From an uncultured Pseudoflavonifractor sp. (GTDB lineage Bacteria; Bacillota; Clostridia; Oscillospirales; Oscillospiraceae): a DNA stretch of 64,000 nucleotides. The stretch lies in assembly GCA_947425785.1 (NCBI GenBank), contig CANEAY010000003.1:1-64000 (forward strand). Direction: 5' to 3'. Of the stretch, positions 1 through 8,906 are shown piece by piece (position 1 is the first letter of the stretch; each line of letters starts with the position of its first letter). The position numbers and the translations under genes were made by a program. The notes under the pieces were generated by a model that was not told the DNA's origin, made no database searches, and was given only the letters and a program-made list of their open reading frames with translations.

Positions 1-238
1 CCACGGACTTCTTGGCCTTGGTGATGATGGCCTTCTGGCCGGTGATCTTGGTCAGGTCGCCCACGACGGCCTCCAGGACTTTGGAGTTGTCCCGGGCCTC
101 GCCGCAGCCGCAGTTGACCACGATCTTGTCCAGCTTGGGGATCTGCATGACAGACTTGTAGCCGAACTTCTGCATCAGAGCAGGAGCCACCTCGGCCTGG
201 TACTTCGCCTTCAGATTGGGCACTTTCTTCTCAGACAT
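1..238 (-). CDS. rplE: 50S ribosomal protein L5, N-terminal part (runs off the window)
   Basis: The first 79 codons of L5 are present, starting at the ATG at 238, and the rest lies beyond the left edge. The beginning [20 protein letters not shown] and the following [14 protein letters not shown] segment match the L5 N-terminus. L5 sits in the central protuberance of the large subunit and contacts 5S rRNA. An AGGAGGAGAACC ribosome binding site lies just upstream, and rplX ends 17 bases before the start. It is the last visible gene of the S10 operon. The identity is firm from both sequence and gene order. Confidence 0.95.
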   Translation of the reverse strand, partial: MSEKKVPNLKAKYQAEVAPALMQKFGYKSVMQIPKLDKIVVNCGCGEARDNSKVLEAVVGDLTKITGQKAIITKAKKSV

Positions 239-255
239 TTGGTTCTCCTCCTCTC

Positions 256-573
256 TTAAATCTCAGCGCCGCACTTCTTGCAGACGCGGACACGCTTGCC
301 GTCCTTGCCCACCTTGCTGGCGGGCCGGGTGGGCTTGCTGCACTTGGGGCACACCCGCATGACCTTGCAGGCGTAGATGGGGGCTTCCTTCTTCACGATG
401 CCGCCCTGCTCGCCCTGCTTGCGGGGCTTGGTGTGGCGGGTGGCCACGTTGACCTTCTCCACGATGACCTTGCGGCTCTCGGGCATGGCCTCCAGAACGG
501 TGCCCTGCTTGCCCTTGTCCTTGCCGGAGAGAACGACTACGGTGTCGCCCTTCTTAATGCTCATAGTGTTCAT
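256..573 (-). CDS. rplX: 50S ribosomal protein L24
   Basis: 105 residues, the usual bacterial length. A KOW motif occupies roughly residues 6-35 ([18 protein letters not shown]), the rRNA-binding part of this early assembly initiator of the 50S subunit. Cysteines 75, 78, 98 and 101 form two CxxC pairs, so this is a zinc-ribbon (C+) form of L24. The ATG at 573 is chosen because AGGAG lies six bases before it; an internal ATG three codons later is too far from that site. It sits between rplN and rplE in standard order. Confidence 0.97.
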   Translation of the reverse strand: MNTMSIKKGDTVVVLSGKDKGKQGTVLEAMPESRKVIVEKVNVATRHTKPRKQGEQGGIVKKEAPIYACKVMRVCPKCSKPTRPASKVGKDGKRVRVCKKCGAEI

Positions 574-590
574 ATCTTTCTCCTACCCCC

Positions 591-959
591 TTACAGCACT
601 TCAGGGGCCAGGGACAGGATCTTCATGTAGTCCTTGTCCCGGAGCTCCCGGGCCACCGGCCCAAAGATACGGGTGCCTCTGGGGTTCTTGTCGTCCTTGA
701 TGAGGACGGCGGCGTTCTCGTCGAAGCGGATATAGCTGCCGTCGGGACGGTGGACACCCTTGGTGGTGCGGACGATGACGGCCTTGACCACCTCGCCCTT
801 CTTCACAGTGCCGCCGGGCTGGGCCTTCCGGACGGAGGCCACGATGACGTCCCCGATGTTGCCGAACTTCCGCTTGGAGCCGCCCAGCACACGGATGGTC
901 TTGATTTCCTTGGCGCCGGTATTATCGGCGACTTTCAGATAGCTTTCCTGCTGAATCAT
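591..959 (-). CDS. rplN: 50S ribosomal protein L14
   Basis: 122 residues, exactly the family length, beginning [20 protein letters not shown], which is the highly conserved L14 start. L14 is a small beta-barrel protein at the subunit interface; it forms intersubunit bridges with 16S rRNA and is a docking site for the silencing factor RsfS. The gene lies between rpsQ and rplX in the S10 operon with short spacers. No unusual residues were seen. Confidence 0.98.
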   Translation of the reverse strand: MIQQESYLKVADNTGAKEIKTIRVLGGSKRKFGNIGDVIVASVRKAQPGGTVKKGEVVKAVIVRTTKGVHRPDGSYIRFDENAAVLIKDDKNPRGTRIFGPVARELRDKDYMKILSLAPEVL

Positions 960-971
960 ACCAGCACCTCC

Positions 972-1232
972 TTATTTCGCTTTCTCGATGATCTCGACCA
1001 CGCGCCAGCGCTTGTCCTTGGACAGGGGGCGGGTCTCCATCACGCGGACGCGGTCGCCCACGCCGCAGGCATTCTGCTCGTCATGGGCCTTGAGCTTGTA
1101 GGTCCGCTTGACGATCTTCTTGTACAGGGGGTGAGCCACACGGTCGGCGATGGCCACCACAACGGTCTTATCCATCTTATCGGAGACCACCAGGCCGACT
1201 CTGGTCTTGCGGGAAGAAGTTCTGTTTTCCAT
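972..1232 (-). CDS. rpsQ: 30S ribosomal protein S17
   Basis: 86 residues with the OB-fold S17 core: the segments [19 protein letters not shown] and [20 protein letters not shown] are diagnostic. S17 binds 16S rRNA early in 30S body assembly. An AGGAGGAGTAGGAA site precedes the ATG at 1232. It is the standard neighbour of rpmC and rplN. The last residues (VVEIIEKAK) are typical of Firmicutes S17. Confidence 0.98.
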   Translation of the reverse strand: MENRTSSRKTRVGLVVSDKMDKTVVVAIADRVAHPLYKKIVKRTYKLKAHDEQNACGVGDRVRVMETRPLSKDKRWRVVEIIEKAK

Positions 1233-1246
1233 TTCCTACTCCTCCT

Positions 1247-1444
1247 TTATCGGCTGGCGAGCTCAAGCTCGCGGATGATGGTCTTGACCCGGGCGATATC
1301 CCGCTTGACCTCGGCGATCTTCACGGGATTGTCCAGCTGGTTGGTGGCGTGCTGAAGGCGGAGGTTGAACAGATCCTTCTTCAGCTCGCCCAGCTTCTTC
1401 TCCAGCTCGGCGGCGGACATCTTACGAACTTCATTGGCCTTCAT
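1247..1444 (-). CDS. rpmC: 50S ribosomal protein L29
   Basis: 65 residues, a two-helix protein beginning [20 protein letters not shown], with the conserved LFNLRLQHATNQLDNPVKI segment. L29 lies beside the peptide exit tunnel next to L23 and contributes to the docking site for trigger factor and SRP. Its ATG shares one base with the rplP stop codon (TAATG at 1444), which implies translational coupling. Confidence 0.97.
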   Translation of the reverse strand: MKANEVRKMSAAELEKKLGELKKDLFNLRLQHATNQLDNPVKIAEVKRDIARVKTIIRELELASR

Positions 1445-1884
1445 TACGCTTCACCACCCTTCTCGCTCACAGGGGCGTCTTCTCTCTTGACGATCTTGCA
1501 CTTGACGGGCAGCTTGTGGCTGGCCAGGCGGAGGGCCTCACGGGCGACCTCCTCGGAAACGCCGGCGATCTCAAACATGACCCGGTCAGGCTTGACCACG
1601 GCCACCCAGTGATCGGGAGCGCCCTTACCGGAACCCATACGGGTACCCAGGGCCTTGCTGGTCACAGGCTTGTCGGGGAAGATCTTGATCCAGACCTTAC
1701 CGCCGCGCTTGGTGTGACGGGTCATGGCCACACGGGCGGCCTCGATCTGGTTGGAAGTGATCCAAGCGGGCTCCAGGCTCTGGAGGCCCCACTCGCCGTA
1801 GGCGACCTTGTTGCCGCGCATGGCCCGGCCGGTCATGCGGCCACGGTGGACACGGCGGTATTTGCTTCTCTTAGGCAGCAGCAT
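1444..1884 (-). CDS. rplP: 50S ribosomal protein L16
   Basis: 146 residues starting [20 protein letters not shown], the standard L16 N-terminus, with the conserved [19 protein letters not shown] segment near the middle. L16 organises the A-site region of the large subunit and is one of the last proteins added during 50S maturation. The start lies two bases after the rpsC stop, and its 3' end overlaps the rpmC start by one base. The C-terminal tail ([12 protein letters not shown]) is of normal length. Confidence 0.98.
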   Translation of the reverse strand: MLLPKRSKYRRVHRGRMTGRAMRGNKVAYGEWGLQSLEPAWITSNQIEAARVAMTRHTKRGGKVWIKIFPDKPVTSKALGTRMGSGKGAPDHWVAVVKPDRVMFEIAGVSEEVAREALRLASHKLPVKCKIVKREDAPVSEKGGEA

Positions 1885-1886
1885 GA

Positions 1887-2756
1887 TTAGTCCTGGCCTC
1901 CTTCCTGAGTCTCAGGGGCAGCGGGAGCGGCCTCGGGAGCCGGGGCGGCCTTGGGGGCCGGACGGCTCTGCACCCGGTTGTAGGTCGGGCCCTGGGGGCC
2001 ACGGCGGTCGCCATCGCGGCGGAAACCGCCGCCGCGGCGGTCGCCGTCACGGCGATCCCGGCGGGGCCGGTCGGGGCGCTCCTTGAAGTTCTTGGTGTCC
2101 AGAGTGCGGGGGGTGGTCCGCAGGGTCTGGGTCAGCACCTCGCCCTTGTAGATCCACACCTTCACGCCGATGCGGCCGTAGGTGGTGGCAGCCTCGGCGA
2201 AGCCGTAGTCGATGTCGGCCCGCAGGGTCTGCAGGGGGATGGTGCCGTCGTGATAGTGCTCCACACCGGCGATCTCCCGTCCGCCCAGACGGCCGGAACA
2301 GGTGACCTTGATACCCAGAGCGCCGGCCCGCATAGCGCGGCCCATGGCGTTCTTCATGGCGCGGCGGTAAGCCACGCGCTGCTCCAGCTGCTGGGCGATG
2401 TTCTCCGCCACCAGCTGGGCGTTGGTGTCCATGCTCTTGACCTCAACGATGTTGAGGGCCACGCTCTTGCCGATGAGCTTCTCCACCTGGGCACGGATGC
2501 GCTCGATCTCGGTGCCGCCCTTGCCGATGACCACGCCGGGCTTGGCGCAGTGCAGGTAGATGCGGACCTTGGCGCTGTCGCGCTCGATCTCGATCTTGGG
2601 GATACCGGCGGAGTACAGGCTCTTCTTCAGGTACTCACGGATCTTGTGATCCTCCACCAGCAGGTCGCCCACCAGCTCGTTCTTGGCGTACCAGCGGGAA
2701 TCCCAGTCCTTGATGATGCCCACGCGAAGGCCGTGGGGATTGACTTTCTGTCCCAT
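1887..2756 (-). CDS. rpsC: 30S ribosomal protein S3 with a charged C-terminal extension
   Basis: 289 residues. Residues 1 to about 215 are a standard S3: [20 protein letters not shown] start, a KH domain with [13 protein letters not shown] (about residues 75-87), and the C-terminal S3 domain with [21 protein letters not shown]3 shapes the mRNA entry channel of the 30S subunit. Residues from about 222 onward are low complexity: first Arg/Asp/Gly rich with repeated RRDGDRRG, then Ala/Pro/Glu rich. Bacterial S3 is usually about 210-235 residues, so this tail adds roughly 60-70. There is no frameshift, because the frame runs cleanly to the stop just before rplP. The tail may contact mRNA or rRNA, but that is inference. 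Confidence 0.97.
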   Translation of the reverse strand: MGQKVNPHGLRVGIIKDWDSRWYAKNELVGDLLVEDHKIREYLKKSLYSAGIPKIEIERDSAKVRIYLHCAKPGVVIGKGGTEIERIRAQVEKLIGKSVALNIVEVKSMDTNAQLVAENIAQQLEQRVAYRRAMKNAMGRAMRAGALGIKVTCSGRLGGREIAGVEHYHDGTIPLQTLRADIDYGFAEAATTYGRIGVKVWIYKGEVLTQTLRTTPRTLDTKNFKERPDRPRRDRRDGDRRGGGFRRDGDRRGPQGPTYNRVQSRPAPKAAPAPEAAPAAPETQEGGQD

Positions 2757-2757
2757 A

Positions 2758-3099
2758 TTACTTGGCCTCCTTTTCCGCTACCGCGACAGTGATGTGAGAG
2801 GTGCGCTTGTTGATCCGGAACGCCCGGCCCTGGGCACGGGGACGGATCCGCTTGATGATGGGGCCGGGAGTGGCGAACGTGCTGGACACGTACAGCTTCT
2901 CGGGATCCATCTGGTGGTTGTTCTCCGCATTGGCGGCAGCGCTCTTGAGGAGCTTCAGGAGAAGCTCGGAGGCGGCCTTGGGAGTGGTCATCAGGATGGC
3001 AGTGGCCTGGGCCACGCTCTTGCCCCGGATGAGGTCACATACGACGCCGACCTTACGGGGAGAGATACGGGCGTATCTCAAAGTTGCTTTCGCTTCCAT
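2758..3099 (-). CDS. rplV: 50S ribosomal protein L22
   Basis: 113 residues with the diagnostic [18 protein letters not shown] near the N-terminus and [20 protein letters not shown] near the C-terminus. The second segment is part of the extended beta-hairpin that lines the nascent-chain tunnel and is a common site of macrolide resistance changes. The hairpin is of normal length. The gene ends one base before the rpsC ATG, so the two are probably translationally coupled. Confidence 0.98.
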   Translation of the reverse strand: MEAKATLRYARISPRKVGVVCDLIRGKSVAQATAILMTTPKAASELLLKLLKSAAANAENNHQMDPEKLYVSSTFATPGPIIKRIRPRAQGRAFRINKRTSHITVAVAEKEAK

Positions 3100-3111
3100 T
3101 TTCTCTCCTCC

Positions 3112-3384
3112 TTACTTGCCGGTCTTGCTGCCCGAGTGACCCTTGAAGGTGCGGGTGGGGGCGAACTCGCCCAGCTTGTGACCCACCATATCCTCGGTGA
3201 CGTAAACGGGCACGTGCTTGCGGCCGTCATGGACGGCAAAGGTGTGGCCCACGAAGGAGGGGAAGATGGTGGAGGCACGGCTCCAGGTCTTCAGAACCTT
3301 CTTCTCGTTCTTCTCGTTGAGCTCGTCCACGCGCTTCAGGAGCTCGGGGGCGCAAAACGGGCCTTTCTTGACGCTTCTAGACAT
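3112..3384 (-). CDS. rpsS: 30S ribosomal protein S19
   Basis: 90 residues, beginning [20 protein letters not shown] and containing the signature [25 protein letters not shown] (split here only in description). S19 lies in the 30S head next to S13 and takes part in intersubunit bridges. It is preceded by a GGGAGGAGAG binding site and lies between rplB and rplV, as expected. Length and ends are normal. Confidence 0.98.
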   Translation of the reverse strand: MSRSVKKGPFCAPELLKRVDELNEKNEKKVLKTWSRASTIFPSFVGHTFAVHDGRKHVPVYVTEDMVGHKLGEFAPTRTFKGHSGSKTGK

Positions 3385-3400
3385 GTTTTACTCTCCTCCC

Positions 3401-4234
3401 TTACTTCGCGTTGCGGTGCTTGACGATGAACTGCTCGGTGCGGCTCTTCTTGGAGCGGGTCTTGTAACCCATAGCGGGCTTGCCCCAAGGAGTCACAGGG
3501 CCGGGACGGCCAACCGGGCTCTTGCCCTCGCCGCCGCCGTGGGGGTGGTCATTGGGGTTCATGACGCTGCCGCGGACGGTGGGCCGCCAACCCATGTGGC
3601 GCTTCCGGCCGGCCTTGCCGATCTGGATGTTCTCGTGGTCGGTGTTGCCCACCTGGCCGATGGTGGCCATGCAGTCCAGGCGGATGTAGCGCATCTCGCC
3701 GGAGGGCAGACGGACCTGGGCCATGCCGTTCTCCTTGGCCATCAGCTGGGCCGCCACGCCGGCGGAGCGCACCAGCTGGCCGCCCTTACCGGGATAGAGC
3801 TCAATGTTGTGGATCATGGTGCCCACAGGGATGTTGTTGATGGGCAGGGCGTTGCCGGGCAGGATGTCGGCGTCAGGGCCGGTCATGATGATGTGGCCGG
3901 CCTTCAGGCCCACAGGAGCCAGGATATACCGGCGCTCGCCGTCCTCATACTCGATGAGGGCGATGTTGGCGGAGCGGTTGGGATCGTACTGCAGGTTCAC
4001 GACCTTGGCGGTACCCACCTTGTCCCGCTTGAAATCCACCACGCGGTACTTGCGCTTATTGCCGCCGCCGCGGTGGCGGACGGTGATGCGGCCGTAGCTG
4101 TTGCGGCCGGCGTTCTTCTTCAGGTTCTCCAGAAGGCTGCGCTCGGGCTTGGCCTTCTTGTCGATCCCCTCGAAAGCGGACACAGTCATGTGGCGCCGGG
4201 AGGGGGTCGTGGGCTTATAAGTCTTAATAGCCAT
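3401..4234 (-). CDS. rplB: 50S ribosomal protein L2
   Basis: 277 residues, the family length. It begins [20 protein letters not shown]. The conserved C-terminal motif [19 protein letters not shown] contains the histidine (HPHGGG) near the peptidyl transferase centre. L2 is needed for subunit association and peptidyl transferase activity. The tail ends with [19 protein letters not shown], as usual. It lies between rplW and rpsS with AAGGAGG upstream. Confidence 0.98.
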   Translation of the reverse strand: MAIKTYKPTTPSRRHMTVSAFEGIDKKAKPERSLLENLKKNAGRNSYGRITVRHRGGGNKRKYRVVDFKRDKVGTAKVVNLQYDPNRSANIALIEYEDGERRYILAPVGLKAGHIIMTGPDADILPGNALPINNIPVGTMIHNIELYPGKGGQLVRSAGVAAQLMAKENGMAQVRLPSGEMRYIRLDCMATIGQVGNTDHENIQIGKAGRKRHMGWRPTVRGSVMNPNDHPHGGGEGKSPVGRPGPVTPWGKPAMGYKTRSKKSRTEQFIVKHRNAK

Positions 4235-4247
4235 TCTTATCTCCTCC

Positions 4248-4550
4248 TTACACCATGTTCTCGAACAGCTCGATGGACTTGGAATCGGGCGTCAGGGTGA
4301 CCATGGCCTTCTTCCAGCTGGGACGGCGGCCGGCGGGCCAGCGGCCCTGGCGCTTCTCCTTGCCCTGCATGTTCAGGGTGTTGACCTTGGCGACTTTCAC
4401 ACCGAAGATCTCCTCCACCGCCTTGGCGATCTGGATCTTGTTGGCGTCCTTGGCCACCTCGAAGGTGTACCGCTTCATCTCGGTACCGGCCATGGAGCGC
4501 TCGGTGATGATGGGCCGCTTGATAATGTCATAAGCAGTCATGGCAGACAT
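4248..4550 (-). CDS. rplW: 50S ribosomal protein L23
   Basis: 100 residues. The motif [14 protein letters not shown] near the N-terminus and [20 protein letters not shown] in the middle are typical. L23 sits at the tunnel exit and is the main contact of trigger factor and SRP. Its first base overlaps the last base of rplD (4550). The basic loop [17 protein letters not shown] is the rRNA-binding extension seen in bacterial L23. Confidence 0.98.
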   Translation of the reverse strand: MSAMTAYDIIKRPIITERSMAGTEMKRYTFEVAKDANKIQIAKAVEEIFGVKVAKVNTLNMQGKEKRQGRWPAGRRPSWKKAMVTLTPDSKSIELFENMV

Positions 4551-5164
4551 TACGCGAACACCTCCTCGATCTGGGCCAGAGCGGCCTTGTCCACGATGAA
4601 CTCATTGGCGTTCAGGATGTCGTAGACGTTGATAAGCGTAGCGGGGCTGGTCACGATCCCGGGGATGTTCCGGGCGGACTTCACCACGTTGGGGCAACTG
4701 GTGACCACCAGGGCCTTCTTGCTGCCCATGGTGTTCAGGAAGCCCTGGAAGGTCTTGGTCTTGATCTCGTCCATACCGAGACCGTCCACCACCAGCACCT
4801 TGCCCTCAGCGGCCTTGGCGGAGAGGGCGGACTTCAGAGCCAGGCGGCGCACCTTCTTGTTCAGGGTGTACCGGTAGCTGCGGGGCTTGGGGGCGAACAC
4901 GATGCCGCCGTGGGTCCACTGGGGAGACCGGGTGGAACCCTGACGGGCCCGGCCGGTGCCCTTCTGGCGCCAGGGCTTTCTGCCGCCGCCGGAGACCTCC
5001 GCGCGGGTCAGGGCGCTCTGGGTGCCCTGCCGGCAGTTGGCCAGGTGGTTCTTCACCACGTCGTGCATGACGCTGACGTTGGGCTCAATGCCGAAGATGG
5101 CCTCGCTGAGGTCGATCTCACCGACCCGCTTGCCGGCCATATCAAAAACGTTAGCCTTAGGCAT
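4550..5164 (-). CDS. rplD: 50S ribosomal protein L4
   Basis: 204 residues. The tunnel-loop segment [19 protein letters not shown] (about residues 60-79) is intact; it forms the tunnel constriction with L22. In gammaproteobacteria L4 also represses its own operon by binding the S10 leader. Whether that happens here is unknown, but the long structured leader at 6326-6597 makes it worth asking. It is translationally coupled to rplW by a one-base overlap. Confidence 0.98.
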   Translation of the reverse strand: MPKANVFDMAGKRVGEIDLSEAIFGIEPNVSVMHDVVKNHLANCRQGTQSALTRAEVSGGGRKPWRQKGTGRARQGSTRSPQWTHGGIVFAPKPRSYRYTLNKKVRRLALKSALSAKAAEGKVLVVDGLGMDEIKTKTFQGFLNTMGSKKALVVTSCPNVVKSARNIPGIVTSPATLINVYDILNANEFIVDKAALAQIEEVFA

Positions 5165-5183
5165 GTCTTACTCTCTCCTCTCC

Positions 5184-5909
5184 TTAAGCGTTGCGGGCGG
5201 AAGCCTTCTGCGGGTTGCGCCCGGAAGCCTTCTGCGGGTTCTTGGAGATGCCGGCGTCGGCGCCCTTCTCCTTGACGTTGATGACGCTGTTTCTCAGGTA
5301 CACCAGGCCGCCCTTGGGCCCGGGCACGGCGCCCCGCACGGCGATGACGCCCAGCTCGGCGTCCACCTTGATGACGTCCAGGTTCAGCACGGTGACCTGC
5401 TCGTTGCCCATCTGTCCGGCGCCGTCACGGCCCTTGAAGATGTGGCCGGGGTAGGTGCCGGCGGCCAGAGCGCCCTGATGGCGGTGGACAGGGCCGCCGC
5501 CGTGGGTCATGCGCTTGATGGCGGCGCCGTGGCGCTTGACAACGCCCTGGAAGCCGTGGCCCTTGCTGACGCCGGTGATATCCACCCGGTCGCCCTCGGC
5601 GAACACGGTGCAGTCGATCACGTCGCCCACGTTGAGGCTCTCGCAATCCTTGAGCTTGAACTCCTTGAGGACTTTCTTCAGAACGCCCTCGCCGGCCTTC
5701 TTCAGGTGGCCCAGCTCAGGCTTGGTGAGCTTGCGCTCGGGCACGTCCTGGAAGCCCAGCTGGACGGCAGTGTAGCCGTCAGTCTCCTCGGTCTTCTTCT
5801 GCACCACGGTGCAGGGGCCGGCGGCGATGACGGTGACGGGGATCACGTGCCCGACTTCGTCGAAGATCTGCGTCATGCCGACCTTCTTGCCGATAATGGC
5901 CTTTTCCAT
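5184..5909 (-). CDS. rplC: 50S ribosomal protein L3 with a duplicated C-terminal tail
   Basis: 241 residues. It begins [20 protein letters not shown] and carries the L3 signature around [20 protein letters not shown] (a stretch longer than this is conserved) and the PGRM-like loop [14 protein letters not shown]3 is one of the two assembly initiators of the 50S subunit and reaches the peptidyl transferase centre. Most bacterial L3 proteins are about 205-215 residues. The extra tail here includes the repeated heptad-like units RNPQKAS and KNPQKAS, encoded by a 24-bp tandem duplication at 5198-5240. The tail is basic and probably disordered. Confidence 0.97.
   Translation of the reverse strand: MEKAIIGKKVGMTQIFDEVGHVIPVTVIAAGPCTVVQKKTEETDGYTAVQLGFQDVPERKLTKPELGHLKKAGEGVLKKVLKEFKLKDCESLNVGDVIDCTVFAEGDRVDITGVSKGHGFQGVVKRHGAAIKRMTHGGGPVHRHQGALAAGTYPGHIFKGRDGAGQMGNEQVTVLNLDVIKVDAELGVIAVRGAVPGPKGGLVYLRNSVINVKEKGADAGISKNPQKASGRNPQKASARNA
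5198..5240 (-). repeat. 24-bp tandem duplication in the 3' end of rplC
   Basis: The 19-base word CGGAAGCCTTCTGCGGGTT (plus-strand reading) occurs at 5198-5216 and again at 5222-5240, a period of 24 bases. That adds eight codons in frame and repeats the basic PQKAS unit in the L3 tail. Confidence 0.9.
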
Positions 5910-6013
5910 GTGTCTTCCTCCTTAATTAAGGTTATTGGTCGGGGCTTTCGCCGCGACATGACCCGTCTGCCTCCATAAGCGGCAGACTGCGGTACAACAA
6001 AGTTAGGTGGGGC

Positions 6014-6325
6014 TTAGAGCTTGATCTCGATATCCACACCGGCGGGCAGCTCCAGGCTCATCAGGGCCTCCACAGTCTTGGGGGAGGGCTTGATGACGTC
6101 GATGAGGCGCTTGTGGGTGCGGCGCTCGAACTGCTCACGGCTGTCCTTATACTTGTGGACGGCCCGCAGGATGGTGACGACTTCCTTCTTGGTGGGAAGG
6201 GGAATGGGCCCGGAGACGGTGGCGCCGGTGCGCTTGGCGGTCTCCACGATCTTCTCGGCGCTCTGGTCGATGAGCTGGTGATCGTAGGCCTTGAGACGAA
6301 TACGGATCATTTCTTTCTGAGCCAT
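6014..6325 (-). CDS. rpsJ: 30S ribosomal protein S10
   Basis: 103 residues from the ATG at 6325. The reading frame stays open further upstream, but the family start [20 protein letters not shown] and an AAGGAGGAAATC binding site fix this start. The signature [29 protein letters not shown] region is intact. S10 is a 30S head protein and, as NusE, part of the transcription antitermination complex with NusB. It is the first gene of the S10 operon here, separated by about 100 bases from rplC. Confidence 0.98.
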   Translation of the reverse strand: MAQKEMIRIRLKAYDHQLIDQSAEKIVETAKRTGATVSGPIPLPTKKEVVTILRAVHKYKDSREQFERRTHKRLIDVIKPSPKTVEALMSLELPAGVDIEIKL

Positions 6326-6597
6326 GCTTGATTTCCTCCTTGATACATACGAAGTGTTGATGGGTCGTTGCGCTTCGTACGGGTGAGAGCGTTTTTCTAT
6401 CCACTTTCTCGTGCGTATCACTCCGTGACAGAAAGAAAACCGGCACATAGCTGGCCGGTTTACCCCCCGCACGGCGATATACGCGTGAACAGAGGCTCTC
6501 AGCCGCCCGATTCAACGGACATACTCCGCAGAAGTTACCTCCTTTCGGAGCAATCTCCTGCATCATCGCATAGTGCGCCCCAAACAGGCGCCCCATT
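6326..6597 (-). promoter_or_regulatory. Structured 5' leader of the S10 operon with a terminator-like hairpin
   Basis: About 265 untranslated bases lie between the promoter and rpsJ. On the minus strand, AAACCGGC (6461-6454) pairs perfectly with GCCGGTTT (6444-6437) across a 9-base loop and is followed by TTCTTTCTG, so it resembles an intrinsic terminator within the leader. A second inverted repeat, TACGAAG (6348-6354) with CTTCGTA (6373-6379), lies just before the rpsJ binding site. Either could serve regulation of ribosomal protein synthesis. I do not recognise a named leader family. Confidence 0.55.
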
Positions 6598-6626
6598 ATG
6601 ATATAGCAAAATCCCCTTCAAGTCAA
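6598..6626 (-). promoter_or_regulatory. Sigma-A promoter of the S10 operon
   Basis: Reading the minus strand, TTGACT (6626-6621), a 17-base spacer and TATCAT (6603-6598). It is followed by the S10 leader and is the only good promoter upstream of rpsJ. Confidence 0.8.
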
Positions 6627-6676
6627 GAAAAATTTTCGATTTTTTTCAAAAAAGTGGTGAAATGCCGCAAACGCAC

Positions 6677-6713
6677 AAAAAGTCCCCGGAGCCAGTGGCT
6701 CCGGGGACTTTTT
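6677..6713. terminator. Bidirectional intrinsic terminator after the metG operon
   Basis: AGTCCCCGGAGCC (6681-6693), loop AGT, GGCTCCGGGGACT (6697-6709), flanked by AAAA and TTTT. It ends the minus-strand transcript of metG and the DUF4177 gene just before the S10 promoter begins. Confidence 0.9.
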
Positions 6714-6721
6714 ACATGGCC

Positions 6722-6928
6722 TTACCGGATCTCCTCCGCGGGCCGTTCAAAGATAAGGTCAACACCCGCCGTACCTCCGTGGCTGGTGAAGCTGGTGGGA
6801 ACACAGCCCACATAGCGCCAACCCTGGGCGGCCTGTTCATCAATGATGGCACGATGGCCGCAGCGGCTGTTGTCGTTAATATAGCCTCCGCCTGTTCCTA
6901 AGGTGATATACTGATATTCATATCTCAT
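6722..6928 (-). CDS. DUF4177-type small protein
   Basis: 68 residues from the ATG at 6928, placed 5-6 bases after AAGGTGA; a GTG at 6937 is possible but overlaps that site. The pattern YEYQYITL...IIDEQAAQGWRYVGCVPTS...GGTAGVDLIFERP (shown with gaps) matches the DUF4177 family, a small alpha/beta fold of unknown function found scattered through Firmicutes. It starts eleven bases past the metG stop and shares its terminator, so it is probably co-transcribed. No catalytic residues or signal peptide are visible. Confidence 0.75.
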   Translation of the reverse strand: MRYEYQYITLGTGGGYINDNSRCGHRAIIDEQAAQGWRYVGCVPTSFTSHGGTAGVDLIFERPAEEIR

Positions 6929-6938
6929 TTCCGTCACC

Positions 6939-8906
6939 TTAACACAGCTTGGCCCCGGCGGGGATAGCGTCGCTGACCATGATGAGGTTCAGCTTCTCCT
7001 CCCCCTTCTCGTTGTGGACGGCGGACAGGAGCATACCGCAGCTCTCCAGCCCCATCATCTTCCGGGGGGGCAGGTTGACGATGGCCACCAGGGTCTTGCC
7101 CACCAGCTCCTCCGGCTCGTAGAACTTGTGGATACCGGACAATATCTGCCGGTCGGTGCCGGTGCCGTCGTCCAGGGTGAAGCGCAGCAGCTTCTCGCTC
7201 TTCTTCACCGCCTCGCAGGCTTTCACCTTCACCGCCCGGAAGTCGGACTTGCAGAAGGTGTCGAAGTCCACATTCTCCTGGGCGAAGGGCTCGATCTCCA
7301 GGGCGGGGAGAGCTGCCTTTTTGGCCTCCTCCGCGGCCTTCTCCAGCTCCGCCAGCTCCTTGTCCATGTCGATGCGGGGGAACAGGTTCTCCCCCTTGCG
7401 CACCGTGGCCTCCGCCTTCAGGCTCCCCCACTTCCCAGCGCTGTCCCAGGTGCGGCAGCCCTCGCAGGCCCCGATCTGGTCAAAAATTTTCCCGCAGCTG
7501 TCCGGCATGAAGGGGGTGAGGAGCACGGTGCACAGCCGCACCGTCTCCAGCAGGTTGTAGAGCACCCGGGCCAGCCGGGCCCCGTTCTGTTCCATGTCCT
7601 TGGCCAGGGCCCAGGGGGCGTTCTCGTCAATATACTTGTTGGCCCGGGCGATGACCTGGAAGACCTCCTCCAGGGCCTTGTGGGGGGCGTAGTGCTCCAT
7701 GGCGTCCTCATAGCGGTCACGCAGGCCGGAGGCCAGCTCCACCAGGGGAGCGTCCAACGCCTCGTCGGCCCTCTGGCCGGCGGGCAGGGTGCCGCCAAAA
7801 TATTTCTCCGCCATGGCGGTGGTGCGGCTGACCAGATTGCCCAGGTCGTTGGCCAAGTCCACATTGATGGTCTGGATGAGCAGCTCGTTGGAGAAGTTGC
7901 CGTCGGAGCCGAAGGGGAAGGTGCGCATGAGGAAGAACCGCAGGGCGTCCACCCCGAACCGCTCTGCCAGCAGGTAGGGATCCACCACGTTGCCCTTGCT
8001 CTTCGACATCTTGCCGCCGTCCAGCAGCAGCCAGCCGTGGCCGAAGCACTTCTTGGGCAGGGGCTCCCCCAGGCTCATGAGGATGGCGGGCCAGATGATG
8101 GAGTGGAACCGGACGATCTCCTTGCCCACGATGTTCACCCCGGGCCACCAGCCCTTGTCGTAATCCTGGTACTTGTCGTTCTGATAGCCCAGGGCGGTGA
8201 TATAGTTGGTGAGGGCGTCCACCCACACATAGACCACATGGCCCGGGTCAAAATCCACCGGCACCCCCCAGGTGAAGGAGGTGCGGGACACGCACAGATC
8301 CTCCAGGCCGGGCTTGATGAAGTTGTTCACCATCTCGTTGACCCGGCTGCGGGGCTCCAGGAAGTCGGTGTTCTCCAGCAGGTCAAGGATGCGGTCTGCG
8401 TACTTGGAAAGGCGGAAGAAATAGGCCTCCTCCTCCGCGTCCTGTACCTCCCGGCCGCAGTCGGGGCACTTGCCGTCCACCAGCTGGCTCTCGGTCCAGA
8501 AGCACTCGCAGGGCTTGCAGTATTTGCCCACATATTTGCCCTTGTAGATGTCCCCGTTGTCGTACATCTTCTTAAAGATTTTCTGGATGGCGGAGACGTG
8601 GTAGTCGTCGGTGGTGCGGATGAACCGGTCGTTGGAAATGTTCATCAGCTTCCACAGATCCTTGACGCCGCCGGGCCCCTCCACGATGTTGTCCACAAAC
8701 TGCTGGGGCGTGACCCCCGCCTCCTTGGCCTTGTCCTCGATCTTCTGGCCGTGCTCGTCGGTGCCGGTGAGGAACATGACGTCATAGCCCTGGAGCCGCT
8801 TGTAGCGGGCCAGGGTATCGGTGGCCACCGTGCAGTAGGTGTGCCCGATGTGGAGCTTGTCCGAGGGATAATAGATGGGTGTGGTGATATAGTATTTTTC
8901 AGCCAT
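6939..8906 (-). CDS. metG: Methionyl-tRNA synthetase
   Basis: 655 residues, a class I aminoacyl-tRNA synthetase that charges tRNA-Met. The HIGH motif is H19-I-G-H22 and the KMSKS motif is at 299-303. Four cysteines at 130, 133, 147 and 150 form the zinc knuckle of the connective peptide. After the anticodon-binding helices (about 390-520), residues from about 550 form a C-terminal EMAP/tRNA-binding domain (FDTFCKSDFRAVKVKACEAV). This is the long, dimerising form of MetRS. The ATG at 8906 is preferred because AAGGAGG lies nine bases upstream; an ATG at 8912 lies too close. The start overlaps the end of the upstream membrane-protein gene. Confidence 0.97.
   Translation of the reverse strand: MAEKYYITTPIYYPSDKLHIGHTYCTVATDTLARYKRLQGYDVMFLTGTDEHGQKIEDKAKEAGVTPQQFVDNIVEGPGGVKDLWKLMNISNDRFIRTTDDYHVSAIQKIFKKMYDNGDIYKGKYVGKYCKPCECFWTESQLVDGKCPDCGREVQDAEEEAYFFRLSKYADRILDLLENTDFLEPRSRVNEMVNNFIKPGLEDLCVSRTSFTWGVPVDFDPGHVVYVWVDALTNYITALGYQNDKYQDYDKGWWPGVNIVGKEIVRFHSIIWPAILMSLGEPLPKKCFGHGWLLLDGGKMSKSKGNVVDPYLLAERFGVDALRFFLMRTFPFGSDGNFSNELLIQTINVDLANDLGNLVSRTTAMAEKYFGGTLPAGQRADEALDAPLVELASGLRDRYEDAMEHYAPHKALEEVFQVIARANKYIDENAPWALAKDMEQNGARLARVLYNLLETVRLCTVLLTPFMPDSCGKIFDQIGACEGCRTWDSAGKWGSLKAEATVRKGENLFPRIDMDKELAELEKAAEEAKKAALPALEIEPFAQENVDFDTFCKSDFRAVKVKACEAVKKSEKLLRFTLDDGTGTDRQILSGIHKFYEPEELVGKTLVAIVNLPPRKMMGLESCGMLLSAVHNEKGEEKLNLIMVSDAIPAGAKLC

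Noticed and set aside
750..1355. 201-codon plus-strand frame over rplN-rpsQ-rpmC
   Set aside because: It is antisense to three certain ribosomal protein genes and has no binding site or plausible domain.
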